From contig NZ_JADPMP010000009.1 of assembly GCF_015686655.1 (NCBI RefSeq), forward strand, positions 124,001 to 188,000: a stretch of 64,000 bases of DNA, in the 5' to 3' direction. Positions 52,209 to 61,975 of the stretch are shown one piece after another. Under the pieces are notes generated by a model, which saw nothing but the letters and a program-made list of their open reading frames with translations, searched no databases and was not told the origin of the DNA. The translations under genes and the position numbers were made by a program. This stretch comes from Pontibacter sp. FD36 (lineage in GTDB: Bacteria; Bacteroidota; Bacteroidia; Cytophagales; Hymenobacteraceae). The stretch's first letter is position 1. Each line of letters begins with the position of its first letter.

Positions 52209-53879
52209 CTATACCAGTTTTTTGTAACGTATACGCTTTGGCTCAGTATCACCCAAGCGTTTCTTCTTGTTCTCCTCGTAGTCCGTATAGTTACCTTCAA
52301 ACCAGTATACCTGCGAATCACCTTCGAAAGCCAGGATGTGGGTACAGATACGGTCCAGGAACCAGCGGTCGTGCGAAATGATCACGGCACAGCCTGCAAA
52401 GTTTTCCAGCGCATCTTCCAGAGCACGAATGGCATTTACATCCAAATCGTTGGTCGGTTCGTCAAGCAGTAACAGGTTACCGCCTTCTTTCAGCGTCATG
52501 GCCAGATGCACGCGGTTACGCTCACCACCCGACAACTTCTCCACTTTCTTTTCCTGGTCACCACCAGAGAAGTTGAACTTGCTTACATAGGCACGGGAGT
52601 TCACCTGGCGGCCTGCCATCAGCATGTGCTCCGTTCCTCCTGAGATCACCTCAAACACCGACTTACTCGGATCGAGGTTCGCGTGCTCCTGGTCTACATA
52701 AGAGATCTGTACCGTAGAGCCTACCGTAAACTCACCTGCATCTGGCTTTTCCTGACCAGTAATCAACTTGAACAAGGTAGTCTTACCTGCACCGTTCGGA
52801 CCAATGATACCCACAATGCCACCCTGCGGCAATGAGAAGTTCAGGTTCTCGAACAACAGCTTGTCGCCATAGGCCTTGCTGATGTTGTGTGCCTCAATAA
52901 CCTGCGCACCTAGACGCGGGCCGTCCGGTATGAAGAGCTCCAGTTTTTCTTCTTTCTTGGAAGCCTCTTCGCTGGCAAGCTTATCATACTGGCTGATACG
53001 TGCCTTCGATTTGGCATGACGGGCTTTCGGGGCCATGCGTACCCACTCCAACTCACGCTGGAGAGTCTTTTGGCGCTTACTTTCCGACTTCTCTTCTTTC
53101 GCCAGACGAGCAGCTTTCTGCTCTAGCCAGCTGCTGTAGTTGCCTTTCCACGGAATGCCTTCGCCACGGTCCAGCTCTAGAATCCAGCCAGCCACGTTGT
53201 CAAGGAAATAACGGTCGTGGGTTACGGCGATTACAGTGCCTTTATAGTGCTGCAAGTGCTGCTCCAGCCAGTCCACCGACTCAGCGTCGAGGTGGTTGGT
53301 CGGTTCATCCAGCAACAATACGTCCGGCTCCTGCAGCAGCAGGCGGCAAAGGGCTACGCGGCGCTTCTCTCCACCTGACAGGTTACCGATCACGGCATCT
53401 TCTGGCGGCGTGCGCAGAGCATCCATAGCCCGCTCCAGGCGGTTGTCCAGTTCCCAGGCATTGAGTTGGTCCAAGCGCTCCTGCACCTCCCCCTGACGCT
53501 CGATAAGTTTGTTCATCTCATCGTCGGTCATCTCATCGGCGAACTTCATGTTGATCTCGTCGAATTCCTTCAGCAAGCCAACCACTTCGCTTACGCCTTC
53601 TTCTACCACTTGGCGCACGGTTTTGGTTGGGTCTAGCTGTGGCTCCTGCTCCAGGTAACCCACTGTATAGCCCGGTGACCACACCACTTCACCGCGTATC
53701 TCCTTGTCCACGCCGGCGATCACCTTGAGCAGGCTTGACTTACCGGAACCGTTCAGACCCAGCACGCCAATCTTGGCACCATAGAAAAAGGAGAGGTAAA
53801 TATTTTTAAGTACTTGTTTCTGTGGCGGGTAGATCTTGCTGACCCCGGCCATGGAGAAAATAATGGTTTCGTTGCTCAT
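52209..53879 (-). CDS. ettA: Energy-dependent translational throttle protein EttA (ABC-F)
   Basis: A 556-residue protein with two ABC ATPase domains from the ATG at 53879 (MSNETIIFSMAGVSKIYPPQ). Walker A motifs are GLNGSGKSSLL and GPNGAGKTTLF; signatures are LSGGEKRRVAL and LSGGERNRVHL. The ABC-F linker with its arm lies at about 230-330 (KQKTLQRELEWVRMAPKAR). It binds the ribosomal E site and gates translation by the ATP/ADP ratio. It is monocistronic and ends in a terminator. Confidence 0.96.
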   Translation of the reverse strand: MSNETIIFSMAGVSKIYPPQKQVLKNIYLSFFYGAKIGVLGLNGSGKSSLLKVIAGVDKEIRGEVVWSPGYTVGYLEQEPQLDPTKTVRQVVEEGVSEVVGLLKEFDEINMKFADEMTDDEMNKLIERQGEVQERLDQLNAWELDNRLERAMDALRTPPEDAVIGNLSGGEKRRVALCRLLLQEPDVLLLDEPTNHLDAESVDWLEQHLQHYKGTVIAVTHDRYFLDNVAGWILELDRGEGIPWKGNYSSWLEQKAARLAKEEKSESKRQKTLQRELEWVRMAPKARHAKSKARISQYDKLASEEASKKEEKLELFIPDGPRLGAQVIEAHNISKAYGDKLLFENLNFSLPQGGIVGIIGPNGAGKTTLFKLITGQEKPDAGEFTVGSTVQISYVDQEHANLDPSKSVFEVISGGTEHMLMAGRQVNSRAYVSKFNFSGGDQEKKVEKLSGGERNRVHLAMTLKEGGNLLLLDEPTNDLDVNAIRALEDALENFAGCAVIISHDRWFLDRICTHILAFEGDSQVYWFEGNYTDYEENKKKRLGDTEPKRIRYKKLV

Positions 53880-54245
53880 TTTACTGTATATCAGTTTAGT
53901 ACTGCCCGCAGACAGTAAATTAGTTTTAAATAAAAGCGGCATTTACAGCACCAGGCCCGGCAAAAGTACCCGGACAAGCCATTATTTACGCCGACAAATA
54001 CAAATATCGTAAAAATTCATGTCTTTATGGTTCACAAAAGTGCTTTGAAATCACTAAACTTGTAGAAAAACTGTATGGGAGAAGTCCGCACAGACTTACC
54101 GTAGCACCTAATCAGGTCATTGCCAAAAGACTTATGCTGCTAAACAGCAGACAGTCAACGCTTCAACCTGACATGCGTATGCTAAGGTTAGTCTAAATTT
54201 TGGACCCTTTGCCCTTTTATGTTCCGATTCTAACCCGATCCTTAA
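53880..54245. other. Divergent intergenic region between ettA and the DUF349 gene
   Basis: 366 bases. TAAATTTTG at about 54195 resembles a -7 element with a longer spacer, 42 bases before the DUF349 ATG. No gene, repeat or hairpin of note is seen. Confidence 0.4.
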
Positions 54246-55559
54246 ATGGAAAACAACGACCTATTGGAAGAAGCCAAAAAATACGGCTTTATTCAGGACC
54301 AGCAAGTATGGCTGAAAGCTTTTATGACCTACCCCGACAGAAAAGTAGGCGAAGTGAAAGAATCAGAGGAAGACTCGCTGGTTTATTTTGCCAAGCGCTT
54401 TCACATGTTTAGCGATAAAGTAAACGCCCTGCTTGAGCGCATTGCAACTTCCGAAAACAAAGGCTCTTTCCTGATGAAAGTACTGCACATGAAAGACCAG
54501 GTAGGCAACTATGACGCTTTAGGTGACTTTGAGGCTATTTATCATACCCTGAGCAAAGCTGAGGAGGAAATAAATGAAACCATCAAGCAAAACCGGGAGA
54601 AGAACCTAAGCATCAAGATCGGACTCATACAGGAGGCAGAGGCGCTGCAGGATAGCGTGGAGTGGAAAGAGACTTCTGATAAAATGAAGGACCTCCGTGC
54701 CACTTGGATCAAGACGGGCCCTGTAGAGAAAGAACTCACCGACGAGATCGAAGAACGCTTTAAAACTGCTTTGGAGGCTTTCTTTGAGCGCAAGAAGTCT
54801 TTCTTCAATGATAAGAAACAAATGCAGAACCGCACTTACGACAGGTATAGAGACCTGATCGCCAAGTCGGTAGCACTGCAAAACTCTGAAGAATGGGAGG
54901 CTACCACAGCCAAGCTGAAAGACCTGCAGACGCAATGGAAGCAAATTGGAGGATCGCTACCGCGAGCCACCACCAACAAGCTGTGGACTGAGTTCAGAAA
55001 AGCGCACAACCACTTTTTTGAGCGACTTAAAGTAAAGATCACAAACGAAAAGGCAGACTCGAAGGAAAAGTACTACGACACGAACCTGGAACGCAAGCAG
55101 GAACTGGTAAGCCAAGCCGAGCAGTTGCTGCAGCACAACAGCCTCAACGATGCCGTTAGACGCGCCAAAGAACTGCAGGCAGAGTGGAAAAAAGTAGGTC
55201 CTGTTCGCCCTGATGTTTCAGATGCTATCTGGGAGCGTTTCATCAAAGCCTGCGACCGTGTGTTTGAAATGAGCAGCCTGGAGCACTACATTCGCAAGCG
55301 CCAGCAGAACGCCAACGAAACCTATAGCCACGAAGAGGGGTTGCATGCCCGTATCAACGCGCTGCGCGACTTCATCAAGTCGGACCGTCAGGAGCTGGAA
55401 GTGCTTGAGACGAACCTAGGCAAACTGAGCGAAGCGCCAAGCAATGACTCGTTCCGTAACATGCTTCTGGGCAAGATCCGCAACTTCAATCGTAAGATCA
55501 AGACTAAGCAGGCCCTGATCGAGATGTTCCAAGAGCAGCTCAGCACGATCAATAAATAG
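54246..55559 (+). CDS. DUF349 domain protein
   Basis: A 437-residue, highly charged, mostly helical protein. It has about four DUF349 units, each with an ALQ/SVEW...T..LK.L...WK..G pattern: DSVEWKETSDKMKDLRATWI, NSEEWEATTAKLKDLQTQWK, LNDAVRRAKELQAEWKKVGP. Coiled-coil potential is high. No membrane segment. Its role is unknown. It has a terminator. Confidence 0.9.
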   Translation: MENNDLLEEAKKYGFIQDQQVWLKAFMTYPDRKVGEVKESEEDSLVYFAKRFHMFSDKVNALLERIATSENKGSFLMKVLHMKDQVGNYDALGDFEAIYHTLSKAEEEINETIKQNREKNLSIKIGLIQEAEALQDSVEWKETSDKMKDLRATWIKTGPVEKELTDEIEERFKTALEAFFERKKSFFNDKKQMQNRTYDRYRDLIAKSVALQNSEEWEATTAKLKDLQTQWKQIGGSLPRATTNKLWTEFRKAHNHFFERLKVKITNEKADSKEKYYDTNLERKQELVSQAEQLLQHNSLNDAVRRAKELQAEWKKVGPVRPDVSDAIWERFIKACDRVFEMSSLEHYIRKRQQNANETYSHEEGLHARINALRDFIKSDRQELEVLETNLGKLSEAPSNDSFRNMLLGKIRNFNRKIKTKQALIEMFQEQLSTINK

Positions 55560-55591
55560 AAAAATTCAGATTTACCTATATTTTTTGAGGA

Positions 55592-55626
55592 AGCGCCTGT
55601 TGCGAATGCGGCAGGCGCTTTTTATA
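55592..55626 (+). terminator. Rho-independent terminator
   Basis: A 13-bp stem AAGCGCCTGTTGC / GCGGCAGGCGCTT with two GU pairs and a 4-base loop, followed by TTTTATATT. Confidence 0.88.
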
Positions 55627-55785
55627 TTTACATACAGCCCAATCAGGGCAAATTGCAGCGAAAAAGTAGGGTCAAAAAAATTTGACTCAAAATGAACATT
55701 TACGGTGTATTTGCGTTGTTTTGGTAAAAACAATCACAAAAAGCAATAAATATTTCAAAAAAATTTTAGTTTGTGAATTAATTCA

Positions 55786-55793
55786 TACTTTTG
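55786..55793 (+). promoter_or_regulatory. Probable -7 promoter element of the DUF2795 gene
   Basis: TACTTTTG matches TAnnTTTG exactly, 45 bases before the ATG, in an AT-rich region. A clear AAGGAG ribosome binding site precedes the start, uncommon in this window. Confidence 0.5.
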
Positions 55794-55838
55794 CGAACTA
55801 TTTTTTTCAACGCCATTTAGATTAAGGAGACACATACT

Positions 55839-56060
55839 ATGTATTGGACACTGGAATTAGCATCATACCTGGAGGACGCACCTTGGCCAGCCACTAAGGA
55901 CGAGCTGATCGATTACTCTATTCGCTCAGGCGCCCCTATGGAAGTGGTAGAAAACCTGCAGGCACTTGAAGATGACGGGCAGCCTTACGAGAACATCGAG
56001 GAGATCTGGCCTGACTATCCTACCAAGGAAGACTTCATGTTCAACGAAGACGAGTACTAA
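55839..56060 (+). CDS. DUF2795 family small protein
   Basis: A 73-residue acidic protein (MYWTLELASYLEDAPWPATK at the start, MFNEDEY at the end). The block PATKDELIDYSIRSGAPMEV and VENLQALEDDGQPYENIEEI matches DUF2795. No membrane segment. Function unknown. Strong RBS suggests high expression. Confidence 0.9.
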   Translation: MYWTLELASYLEDAPWPATKDELIDYSIRSGAPMEVVENLQALEDDGQPYENIEEIWPDYPTKEDFMFNEDEY

Positions 56061-56132
56061 TTCATGATGAATTAGATAATGGATAATGAGTAATTGACTT
56101 TATATTATTCATTCTTCACTATTCATTACTCA
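56061..56132. repeat. ATT-rich inverted repeat element abutting the ABC ATPase gene
   Basis: The left half (ATAATGGATAATGAGTAATT) and the right half (TTCACTATTCATTACTCATT) are imperfect reverse complements, giving a long AT-rich hairpin. The same words occur in the element at 10630-10731. Its right edge touches the proposed start codon of the next gene. Confidence 0.6.
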
Positions 56133-56861
56133 TTGAAAAACATCGTTGAAGTAAAAAATCTGGTTGCGGGTTATGAGCATCGTACTCTGATCCGCAACCT
56201 TTCTTTTTCTGTGCCTTCGCAGGCATTTGTAGCTATTGTTGGTCATAACGGAGCCGGTAAGACAACCCTATTCCGGGCCTTTCAGCAAAAGATACCTTAC
56301 CAGGGGCAGCTCCTGCTGCACGGCCATGACTTGCGAAACGCAAAAGACGCAGCGGCATCAGGCCTTCTCTCCTACCTCCCCCAAAAAAACATCGTTTCTT
56401 TCTCGATCAGCGTGCTTGACCTGGTTGTGATGGGCCTTTTCAGGAGAAAGAGCTTTTTTGAGAATTATACCGCACAGGATTATGCCTTGGCCCGCGCTAC
56501 GCTGGCGCAACTGGAACTGACACACCTGCAGGAGCAGGACTTTACTACGCTTTCGGGAGGTGAGCAGCAAATGGTGTGGCTGGCGCAGCTGATGCTACAG
56601 GACGCCGAAGTGGTGCTGCTCGATGAGCCCACCCAGCAGCTAGATGTTTATTATAAGAAGCAGGTATTCCAACTGTTGCAGCAGTGGGTACAGCAAAAAG
56701 GCAAAACGGTGTTCTGCATAACACATGACCTCTACAACCTGCTGCCCATGCAAGGCTATCTCCTTAACCTGTCCAAGCCCGACCCTAATCTAGAACCGCT
56801 TTCACCTGAAACAGTACAGCAGAATCAGGAATTTCTGGAAGCGCAGCGCATTGTCCGTTAA
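56133..56861 (+). CDS. ABC transporter ATP-binding protein (metal/siderophore type), orphan
   Basis: A 242-residue ATPase when started at the TTG at 56133, just after the ATT-rich repeat; an upstream TTG at 56094 would translate the repeat itself. Walker A is GHNGAGKTT, signature LSGGEQQM, Walker B VVLLDEPTQQLD. The GLFRRKSFFENY and SYLPQK blocks fit zinc/manganese or iron-siderophore importers (FecE/ZnuC type). No permease or binding protein gene is adjacent. Its 3' end overlaps ispD by four bases on the opposite strand. Confidence 0.82.
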   Translation: MKNIVEVKNLVAGYEHRTLIRNLSFSVPSQAFVAIVGHNGAGKTTLFRAFQQKIPYQGQLLLHGHDLRNAKDAAASGLLSYLPQKNIVSFSISVLDLVVMGLFRRKSFFENYTAQDYALARATLAQLELTHLQEQDFTTLSGGEQQMVWLAQLMLQDAEVVLLDEPTQQLDVYYKKQVFQLLQQWVQQKGKTVFCITHDLYNLLPMQGYLLNLSKPDPNLEPLSPETVQQNQEFLEAQRIVR

Positions 56862-57550
56862 GATGCCGAATCGAACTGCTTCACGAGTACTTCAGCCAAC
56901 AGCAGGTCTTCGGGTGTCGTGATCTTGATATTACTATAACTACCCTCTACCAGGGCTATACCTGCGCCTAGCTGCTCTACAACAGAAGCATCGTCAGTAA
57001 AGTACTCCTGCTCGGGTTGCTCGTACGCTTTCTGCAAAAGGCTGGCTTTGAAGCACTGCGGGGTTTGCACGAGTTTATACCTGGTGCGTGGCACAGCCTG
57101 GCTCCCGCCCTCGGTCAGTTCCCGAATAGAGTCTTTAGGAGACACAGCCACCACGGCAGCTCCCGCCTCAGCTGCGCTCTCAAAGGCTGCTTTAATTGTG
57201 GCAGAGCTTACAAACGGCCGCACGCCGTCATGCACAGCCACCAGGGCCTCGCCATGCACTGTCGCCAGGCCATTTTTCACAGAGCCAAAGCGTGTCTTGC
57301 CCCCCGGCACTGCCATATGGAAAACAGGAAACTTATGCTGCTTACAAAGGTTCCGCCATACCTGCAACTGGTCCTCCGGCAACACCACGACGATGCGTAT
57401 GTCGGCATTGTAGGTATAGAACCGCTCAATCGTGTGCATCAGGATCGGCTTACCGGCAAGTTCGATAAACTGCTTCGGCAGACTGTGCTGCATGCGACTG
57501 CCTGTGCCACCGGCTACGATAATGGCGTATTGTTGCAAAGCTTTTTCCAT
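56858..57550 (-). CDS. ispD: 2-C-methyl-D-erythritol 4-phosphate cytidylyltransferase
   Basis: A 230-residue nucleotidyltransferase of the MEP isoprenoid pathway. IIVAGGTGSRMQHSLPKQFI is the CTP-binding signature, with VHDGVRPFVS and TDDASVVEQLGAGIALVEGS typical. It makes CDP-methylerythritol. It follows the Vat-like gene by 34 bases on the same strand, and its 3' end overlaps the ABC ATPase gene. Confidence 0.95.
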   Translation of the reverse strand: MEKALQQYAIIVAGGTGSRMQHSLPKQFIELAGKPILMHTIERFYTYNADIRIVVVLPEDQLQVWRNLCKQHKFPVFHMAVPGGKTRFGSVKNGLATVHGEALVAVHDGVRPFVSSATIKAAFESAAEAGAAVVAVSPKDSIRELTEGGSQAVPRTRYKLVQTPQCFKASLLQKAYEQPEQEYFTDDASVVEQLGAGIALVEGSYSNIKITTPEDLLLAEVLVKQFDSAS

Positions 57551-57584
57551 AGAATAGGTTTGTGTATTGAGTAGAGGTTTTGAA

Positions 57585-58226
57585 TCATTGGCAGTGAGCC
57601 AGTTGCCTGATATCTGCCGCGTTTATAACAGACAGGTTCCGGGTAATCTTTTCAACGCTCCAGTCCCACCAGGCAATTTGGAGCAATTGCGCAACTTCAC
57701 TTTCCGTAAAACGCATTTTAACAACCTGCGCTGGGTTGCCCGCTACAATGGCGTAGTCCGGCACATCTTTGGTCACGACGGCCTTAGTTGCCACGATGGC
57801 ACCATTCCCAATTTTCACACCAGGCATGATCACAGCCTCATAACCGATCCAGACATCGTTTCCTACTACCGTGTCTCCTTTGTGAGGATATTTCGATGAG
57901 GCGTCTGCTCCGCCATCAGCTGTTTCCCAGCCATTCCCGAAGATAGCAAAAGGGAAAGTGGAGATTGGCCTGGTCTCGTGATTGCCACCATTCATGATAA
58001 ATTTCACACCGGAGGCGATGGCACAAAACTTCCCGATCCGAAGCTTATCCCCTATAAAGTCGAAATGATAGAGTACGTTTCTTTCGAAATTGTGCGGATC
58101 ATCCAGATCATGATAATAGGTATAGTCTCCAACCATGATATTTGGATTCTGGATGATGTTCTTCAGAAAAACCAAATTATGGTGATGCGTAAGCGGGTAT
58201 GTGATATCAGGATCCGGCGCTAACAT
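57585..58226 (-). CDS. Vat-family xenobiotic acetyltransferase
   Basis: A 213-residue left-handed beta-helix acetyltransferase of the streptogramin A/virginiamycin (Vat) family. The hexapeptide repeats are visible in IGKFCAIASGVKFIMNG, VGNDVWIGYEAVIMPG and IGNGAIVATKAVVT. The active-site His is in NGGNHETRPISTFPF. Members acetylate streptogramin A or other hydroxyl compounds; many chromosomal ones have no known resistance role. It is upstream of ispD and probably in its transcript. Confidence 0.88.
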   Translation of the reverse strand: MLAPDPDITYPLTHHHNLVFLKNIIQNPNIMVGDYTYYHDLDDPHNFERNVLYHFDFIGDKLRIGKFCAIASGVKFIMNGGNHETRPISTFPFAIFGNGWETADGGADASSKYPHKGDTVVGNDVWIGYEAVIMPGVKIGNGAIVATKAVVTKDVPDYAIVAGNPAQVVKMRFTESEVAQLLQIAWWDWSVEKITRNLSVINAADIRQLAHCQ

Positions 58227-58271
58227 ACTTTTTCGGCTTAGTTGCGAACTAAATGAAGCTGCAAATAAAGC

Positions 58272-58304
58272 AAAAAGCCCCGACTTTGGTGGGCCGGGGC
58301 TTTT
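58272..58304. terminator. Terminator between queA and the Vat gene
   Basis: A 10-bp stem AAAAGCCCCG / CGGGGCTTTT with a 12-base loop and T-runs on both strands, just past the queA stop codon on the minus strand. Confidence 0.85.
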
Positions 58305-58323
58305 CTAAATCTTATACCTGCTA

Positions 58324-59370
58324 CTACAGGATCAGCATCACGTCGCCGTAGCTGAAGAAGCGGTACTTCTCTTTCACGGCCTCCTCGTAGGCTTTCATCA
58401 CCAGTTCGTATCCGCCAAAGGCAGCTGTCATCATCAACAGTGTGCTCTCCGGCATGTGGAAGTTTGTAACCAGCGCATTGGCGATCTTGAAATCATACGG
58501 AGGGAAGATGAAACGATCTGTCCAGCCCTCGTTTGGCTTCAGGCGGTTGCTGGCCGATACTGACGACTCCAGTGCACGCATGGTGGTTGTACCGATGGCT
58601 ACAACCCGCTTTTTATTGTCCAACGCCTTGTTTACCAACTCTGCGGTGTCGTTTGGCACCATGAAGTTCTCAGAGTCCATCTTGTGCTTGGTCAGGTCTT
58701 CTACGTCCACAGGGCGGAAAGTACCCAGGCCAACGTGCAGTGTAAGCGGCGTTACATCCACTCCTTTGATCTCAAGGCGCTTCAGTACTTCTTTCGTAAA
58801 GTGCAGACCAGCTGTCGGAGCGGCTACGGCACCTACGTTTTTGGCGTACACTGTCTGGTAACGCTCCTTGTCTTCCGGCTCAGCCTCACGCTTGATGTAC
58901 TTTGGAAGTGGCGTCTCACCCAGCTCATTGATAGTCTTATAGAACTCCTCGTCCGGACCGTCGAACAAAAACTTGATCGTACGGCCACGGGAAGTGGTGT
59001 TGTCGATTACCTCGGCTACCAGGTCGCTGTCGCCGAAGTACAGTTTGTTGCCTACGCGGATCTTGCGGGCAGGGTCTACCAGCACGTCCCACAGGTGGAT
59101 GTCCTTGTTGAGCTCGCGCAGCAGGAACACTTCAATCTTGGCACCGGTTTTCTCTTTGTTGCCATACAGGCGGGCTGGGAATACCTTGGTGTCATTCACT
59201 ACCATCACATCCCCTTCATCGAAATACTCCAGGATGTCCTTGAACACGCGGTGTTCAATTTTGCCCGAGTCGCGGTGTACCACCATCATGCGCGATTCGT
59301 CGCGGTTAGCGGATGGATGTGTGGCTAGCAGGCTTTCAGGTAGCTCAAACTTAAATTCTGATAACTTCAT
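58324..59370 (-). CDS. queA: S-adenosylmethionine:tRNA ribosyltransferase-isomerase
   Basis: A 348-residue enzyme of queuosine synthesis from the ATG at 59370 ([20 protein letters not shown]). Blocks are [35 protein letters not shown], and [14 protein letters not shown] with [11 protein letters not shown]. It transfers a ribosyl group from SAM to preQ1-tRNA. A start at 59421 would add 17 unlikely residues. A terminator follows. Confidence 0.95.
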   Translation of the reverse strand: MKLSEFKFELPESLLATHPSANRDESRMMVVHRDSGKIEHRVFKDILEYFDEGDVMVVNDTKVFPARLYGNKEKTGAKIEVFLLRELNKDIHLWDVLVDPARKIRVGNKLYFGDSDLVAEVIDNTTSRGRTIKFLFDGPDEEFYKTINELGETPLPKYIKREAEPEDKERYQTVYAKNVGAVAAPTAGLHFTKEVLKRLEIKGVDVTPLTLHVGLGTFRPVDVEDLTKHKMDSENFMVPNDTAELVNKALDNKKRVVAIGTTTMRALESSVSASNRLKPNEGWTDRFIFPPYDFKIANALVTNFHMPESTLLMMTAAFGGYELVMKAYEEAVKEKYRFFSYGDVMLIL

Positions 59371-59552
59371 ACTTTTTATATTACGGTATAAATCGTGCTG
59401 ACTTAAAACGGCCTGTATCAAATCCTATATCTTCTTCCCTAAAATTCAAGAAGACATACCCATGATACAATTAAAAAATCAAACCGCAAATTTACTTAGT
59501 TTGCCCGAAATATTCTTACTTTTAAGAAAATTACTTTGCTGTACGCCAAACT

Positions 59553-60800
59553 ATGATCTACCTACGCCTTATCGCCGAAAGTTTCCGATTTGCATGGCAA
59601 GCCCTTCGTGCTAACCTGCTCCGAACGATCCTCTCCCTGTTGGGTGTAACCATAGGTATTTTCGCTATCATATCGGTGTTTACACTGGTGGACTCGCTTG
59701 AACGCAACGTGCGCGACAGTATGAGTTTCATCGGCGACAAGGTGCTGTATGTGGAGAAGTGGCCCTGGAGCTTTGGCGGCGAATATCCCTGGTGGAAATA
59801 CTTTAAGCGTCCACAGCCCAACACCCACGAATTCCGCTTACTGGACCGCAACCTGACCAACGATGCCGGCGTGGCTATTTTTGCCAACAAAGGACGCAGC
59901 TTGTTTAAGCACCGCAATAACAATTTCAGAGATGCCGGCCTGATGGGCGTCACCTTCGACTACAACAAAGTAACAGAGATTCCGGTGGCAGAAGGCCGCT
60001 ACTTCATACCGCAGGAGGTGGATGCAGCCCGCAATGTGATGATCATAGGCGATGAGGTAGCCAATACGCTATACCCAGGCCAGCCAGCCATTGGGCAGGA
60101 ACTCCGCGTGAGCGGACATAAGTTTACGGTAATCGGGGTGATGGAGAAGCAGGGCGAGAGTATGTTTGGCATGCCTAACTTCGATCAGATGGGAATTATA
60201 CCTTATGGCACCTTTAGCAAGATGTACGCGACCGGACCTAATGGCATCGGCTCCACTATTGCTGTAAAAGGCCGCGAAGAGGACATAGGCTTACAGGAAC
60301 TGGAATACGAAGTACGCGGCATGATGCGCAACATCCGGGGTCTGAAGCCCCGCGACGAAGACAACTTTGCCATTAACCGACCCGAAATGGCCACTCAAGC
60401 CATCTCAGGTTTCTTCCAGGTAGTTGGCCTGGCGGGCTGGGTGATTGGTGGTTTTGCCATACTGGTGGGCGGCTTCGGCATCGCCAACATCATGTTCGTG
60501 TCTGTAAAGGAAAGAACCAACATCATCGGCATACAAAAATCACTGGGTGCTAAAAACTATTTCATTCTGTTCCAGTTCTTGTTTGAGTCAGTATTTTTGA
60601 GCATTATTGGCGGTGGCATCGGTATCCTGCTCGTGTTCCTACTCACACTTATACCGCAGGACATGATGAAGATTTCGCTCTCGGCAGGCAACATTATACT
60701 GGGCCTGGGCGTATCGGCGGTCATAGGCATGCTGTCGGGGATCATTCCGGCGGTACTTGCTTCAAACCTGGATCCGGTAATTGCGATTCGCTCCAAATAA
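59553..60800 (+). CDS. MacB/FtsX-type ABC transporter permease
   Basis: A 415-residue inner membrane protein. Helix 1 is at about 21-45 (LRTILSLLGVTIGIFAIISV), a MacB-like periplasmic domain at about 50-280, and three C-terminal helices (about 285-410) form the FtsX domain, with GIQKSLGAKNYFILFQFLFE between them. No ATPase gene is adjacent, so its partner is elsewhere. The substrate is unknown; such permeases export lipids, peptides or act in mechanotransmission. TTACTTTG lies about 20 bases before the ATG. Confidence 0.9.
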   Translation: MIYLRLIAESFRFAWQALRANLLRTILSLLGVTIGIFAIISVFTLVDSLERNVRDSMSFIGDKVLYVEKWPWSFGGEYPWWKYFKRPQPNTHEFRLLDRNLTNDAGVAIFANKGRSLFKHRNNNFRDAGLMGVTFDYNKVTEIPVAEGRYFIPQEVDAARNVMIIGDEVANTLYPGQPAIGQELRVSGHKFTVIGVMEKQGESMFGMPNFDQMGIIPYGTFSKMYATGPNGIGSTIAVKGREEDIGLQELEYEVRGMMRNIRGLKPRDEDNFAINRPEMATQAISGFFQVVGLAGWVIGGFAILVGGFGIANIMFVSVKERTNIIGIQKSLGAKNYFILFQFLFESVFLSIIGGGIGILLVFLLTLIPQDMMKISLSAGNIILGLGVSAVIGMLSGIIPAVLASNLDPVIAIRSK

Positions 60801-60873
60801 AGAAAGACACAACCGTGACTGCATAGTTTTCTTCTCCACGCTGCAGACACACACCCTTAAAATTATTTATTAA

Positions 60874-61806
60874 ATGAAGAAGGCGCCTCACCGTGAGTGC
60901 GCCGCAGGAGGCCTGCCTCCTGAAGAAGACGAAGAAAGAATTATGACAAAGCTTAGAAAGACAAGCAAAACGAAACTCAACGACGAGTCACACAACAGCG
61001 GCAGCGGACAGACTATCCTGAACCCGGACGTAAACGAAAATAAAGCAAAATCCATTACTGACCTGCGTGAAGCCGGTCAGGTTTCAGCTCCCCCGGCATC
61101 TGAAGAGGATGTAAAGATCCGCCAGGCCTTTGTAGATAAGGACTGGAACGAGATCAAGATCGCTGACTCCTGGCAGATCTTCAAGGTAATGTCGGAATTC
61201 GTGGAAGGCTTTGAGAAACTGGCTAAAATCGGTCCATGCGTATCTATTTTTGGATCTGCCCGCACCAAGAACACGCACAAATACTATGTCATGGCTGAGG
61301 AAATCGCAGCCAAGCTGGTACGCCATGGTTATGGCGTAATCACGGGCGGTGGCCCGGGTATTATGGAAGCCGGTAACAAAGGGGCGCACTCCGAGGGAGG
61401 CAAGTCTGTGGGTTTGAACATCCAGCTGCCATTCGAGCAGTTCAACAACATTTACATCGACTCTGACAAGCTCATTAACTTCGACTATTTCTTTGTGCGC
61501 AAAGTGATGTTCGTGAAGTATGCGCAGGGCTTTATCGTAATGCCGGGTGGCTTCGGTACACTCGACGAACTGTTTGAGGCCATCACGCTGATCCAGACCA
61601 AGAAAATCGGTGCTTTCCCAATCGTACTGGTAGGTCGCGAGTACTGGGGCGGTCTAATGCAGTGGGTTGAAGATGTAATGCTGAAAGTAGAGAGCAACAT
61701 CAGCCCCGAGGACCTGGACCTGGTGCACATTGTGGATGACCCAACGGAAGCTGTGAAAGTGATCGACGAGTTCTACAGCAAATACCTGCTGTCTCCGAAC
61801 TTCTAA
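60874..61806 (+). CDS. LOG-family (TIGR00730) Rossmann-fold protein
   Basis: A 310-residue protein, or 287 from an ATG at 60943 (MTKLRKTSKTKLNDESHN). Motifs are GVITGGGPGIMEAGNKGA and FIVMPGGFGTLDELFEAIT, the pattern of cytokinin riboside-5'-phosphate phosphoribohydrolases and nucleotide 5'-monophosphate nucleosidases. An acidic N-terminal extension (ECAAGGLPPEEDEERI) may be unstructured. In bacteria it probably splits nucleoside monophosphates such as AMP or pyrimidine derivatives. Confidence 0.9.
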   Translation: MKKAPHRECAAGGLPPEEDEERIMTKLRKTSKTKLNDESHNSGSGQTILNPDVNENKAKSITDLREAGQVSAPPASEEDVKIRQAFVDKDWNEIKIADSWQIFKVMSEFVEGFEKLAKIGPCVSIFGSARTKNTHKYYVMAEEIAAKLVRHGYGVITGGGPGIMEAGNKGAHSEGGKSVGLNIQLPFEQFNNIYIDSDKLINFDYFFVRKVMFVKYAQGFIVMPGGFGTLDELFEAITLIQTKKIGAFPIVLVGREYWGGLMQWVEDVMLKVESNISPEDLDLVHIVDDPTEAVKVIDEFYSKYLLSPNF

Positions 61807-61823
61807 GAGAAAAGCACTCTTAC

Positions 61824-61863
61824 AAAAAAGCGCCCCACTGTTCTCCAGTAGGGCGCTTTTTTT
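61824..61863. terminator. Bidirectional terminator
   Basis: AAAAAAGCGCCC / GGGCGCTTTTTT stem, extended by CACTG / CAGTA, between the convergent LOG gene and the MG2-domain protein gene. T-runs on both strands. Confidence 0.88.
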
Positions 61864-61975
61864 ATGCAGGTATATACCGCTTTTAGTAGATGTCAGTCTG
61901 TCAACTACCGGTATCGGCTATGATCAGAATATGCATAAGCAGAACCCTTACCTCAGTTTAGCCTTTCTTTGGCTT

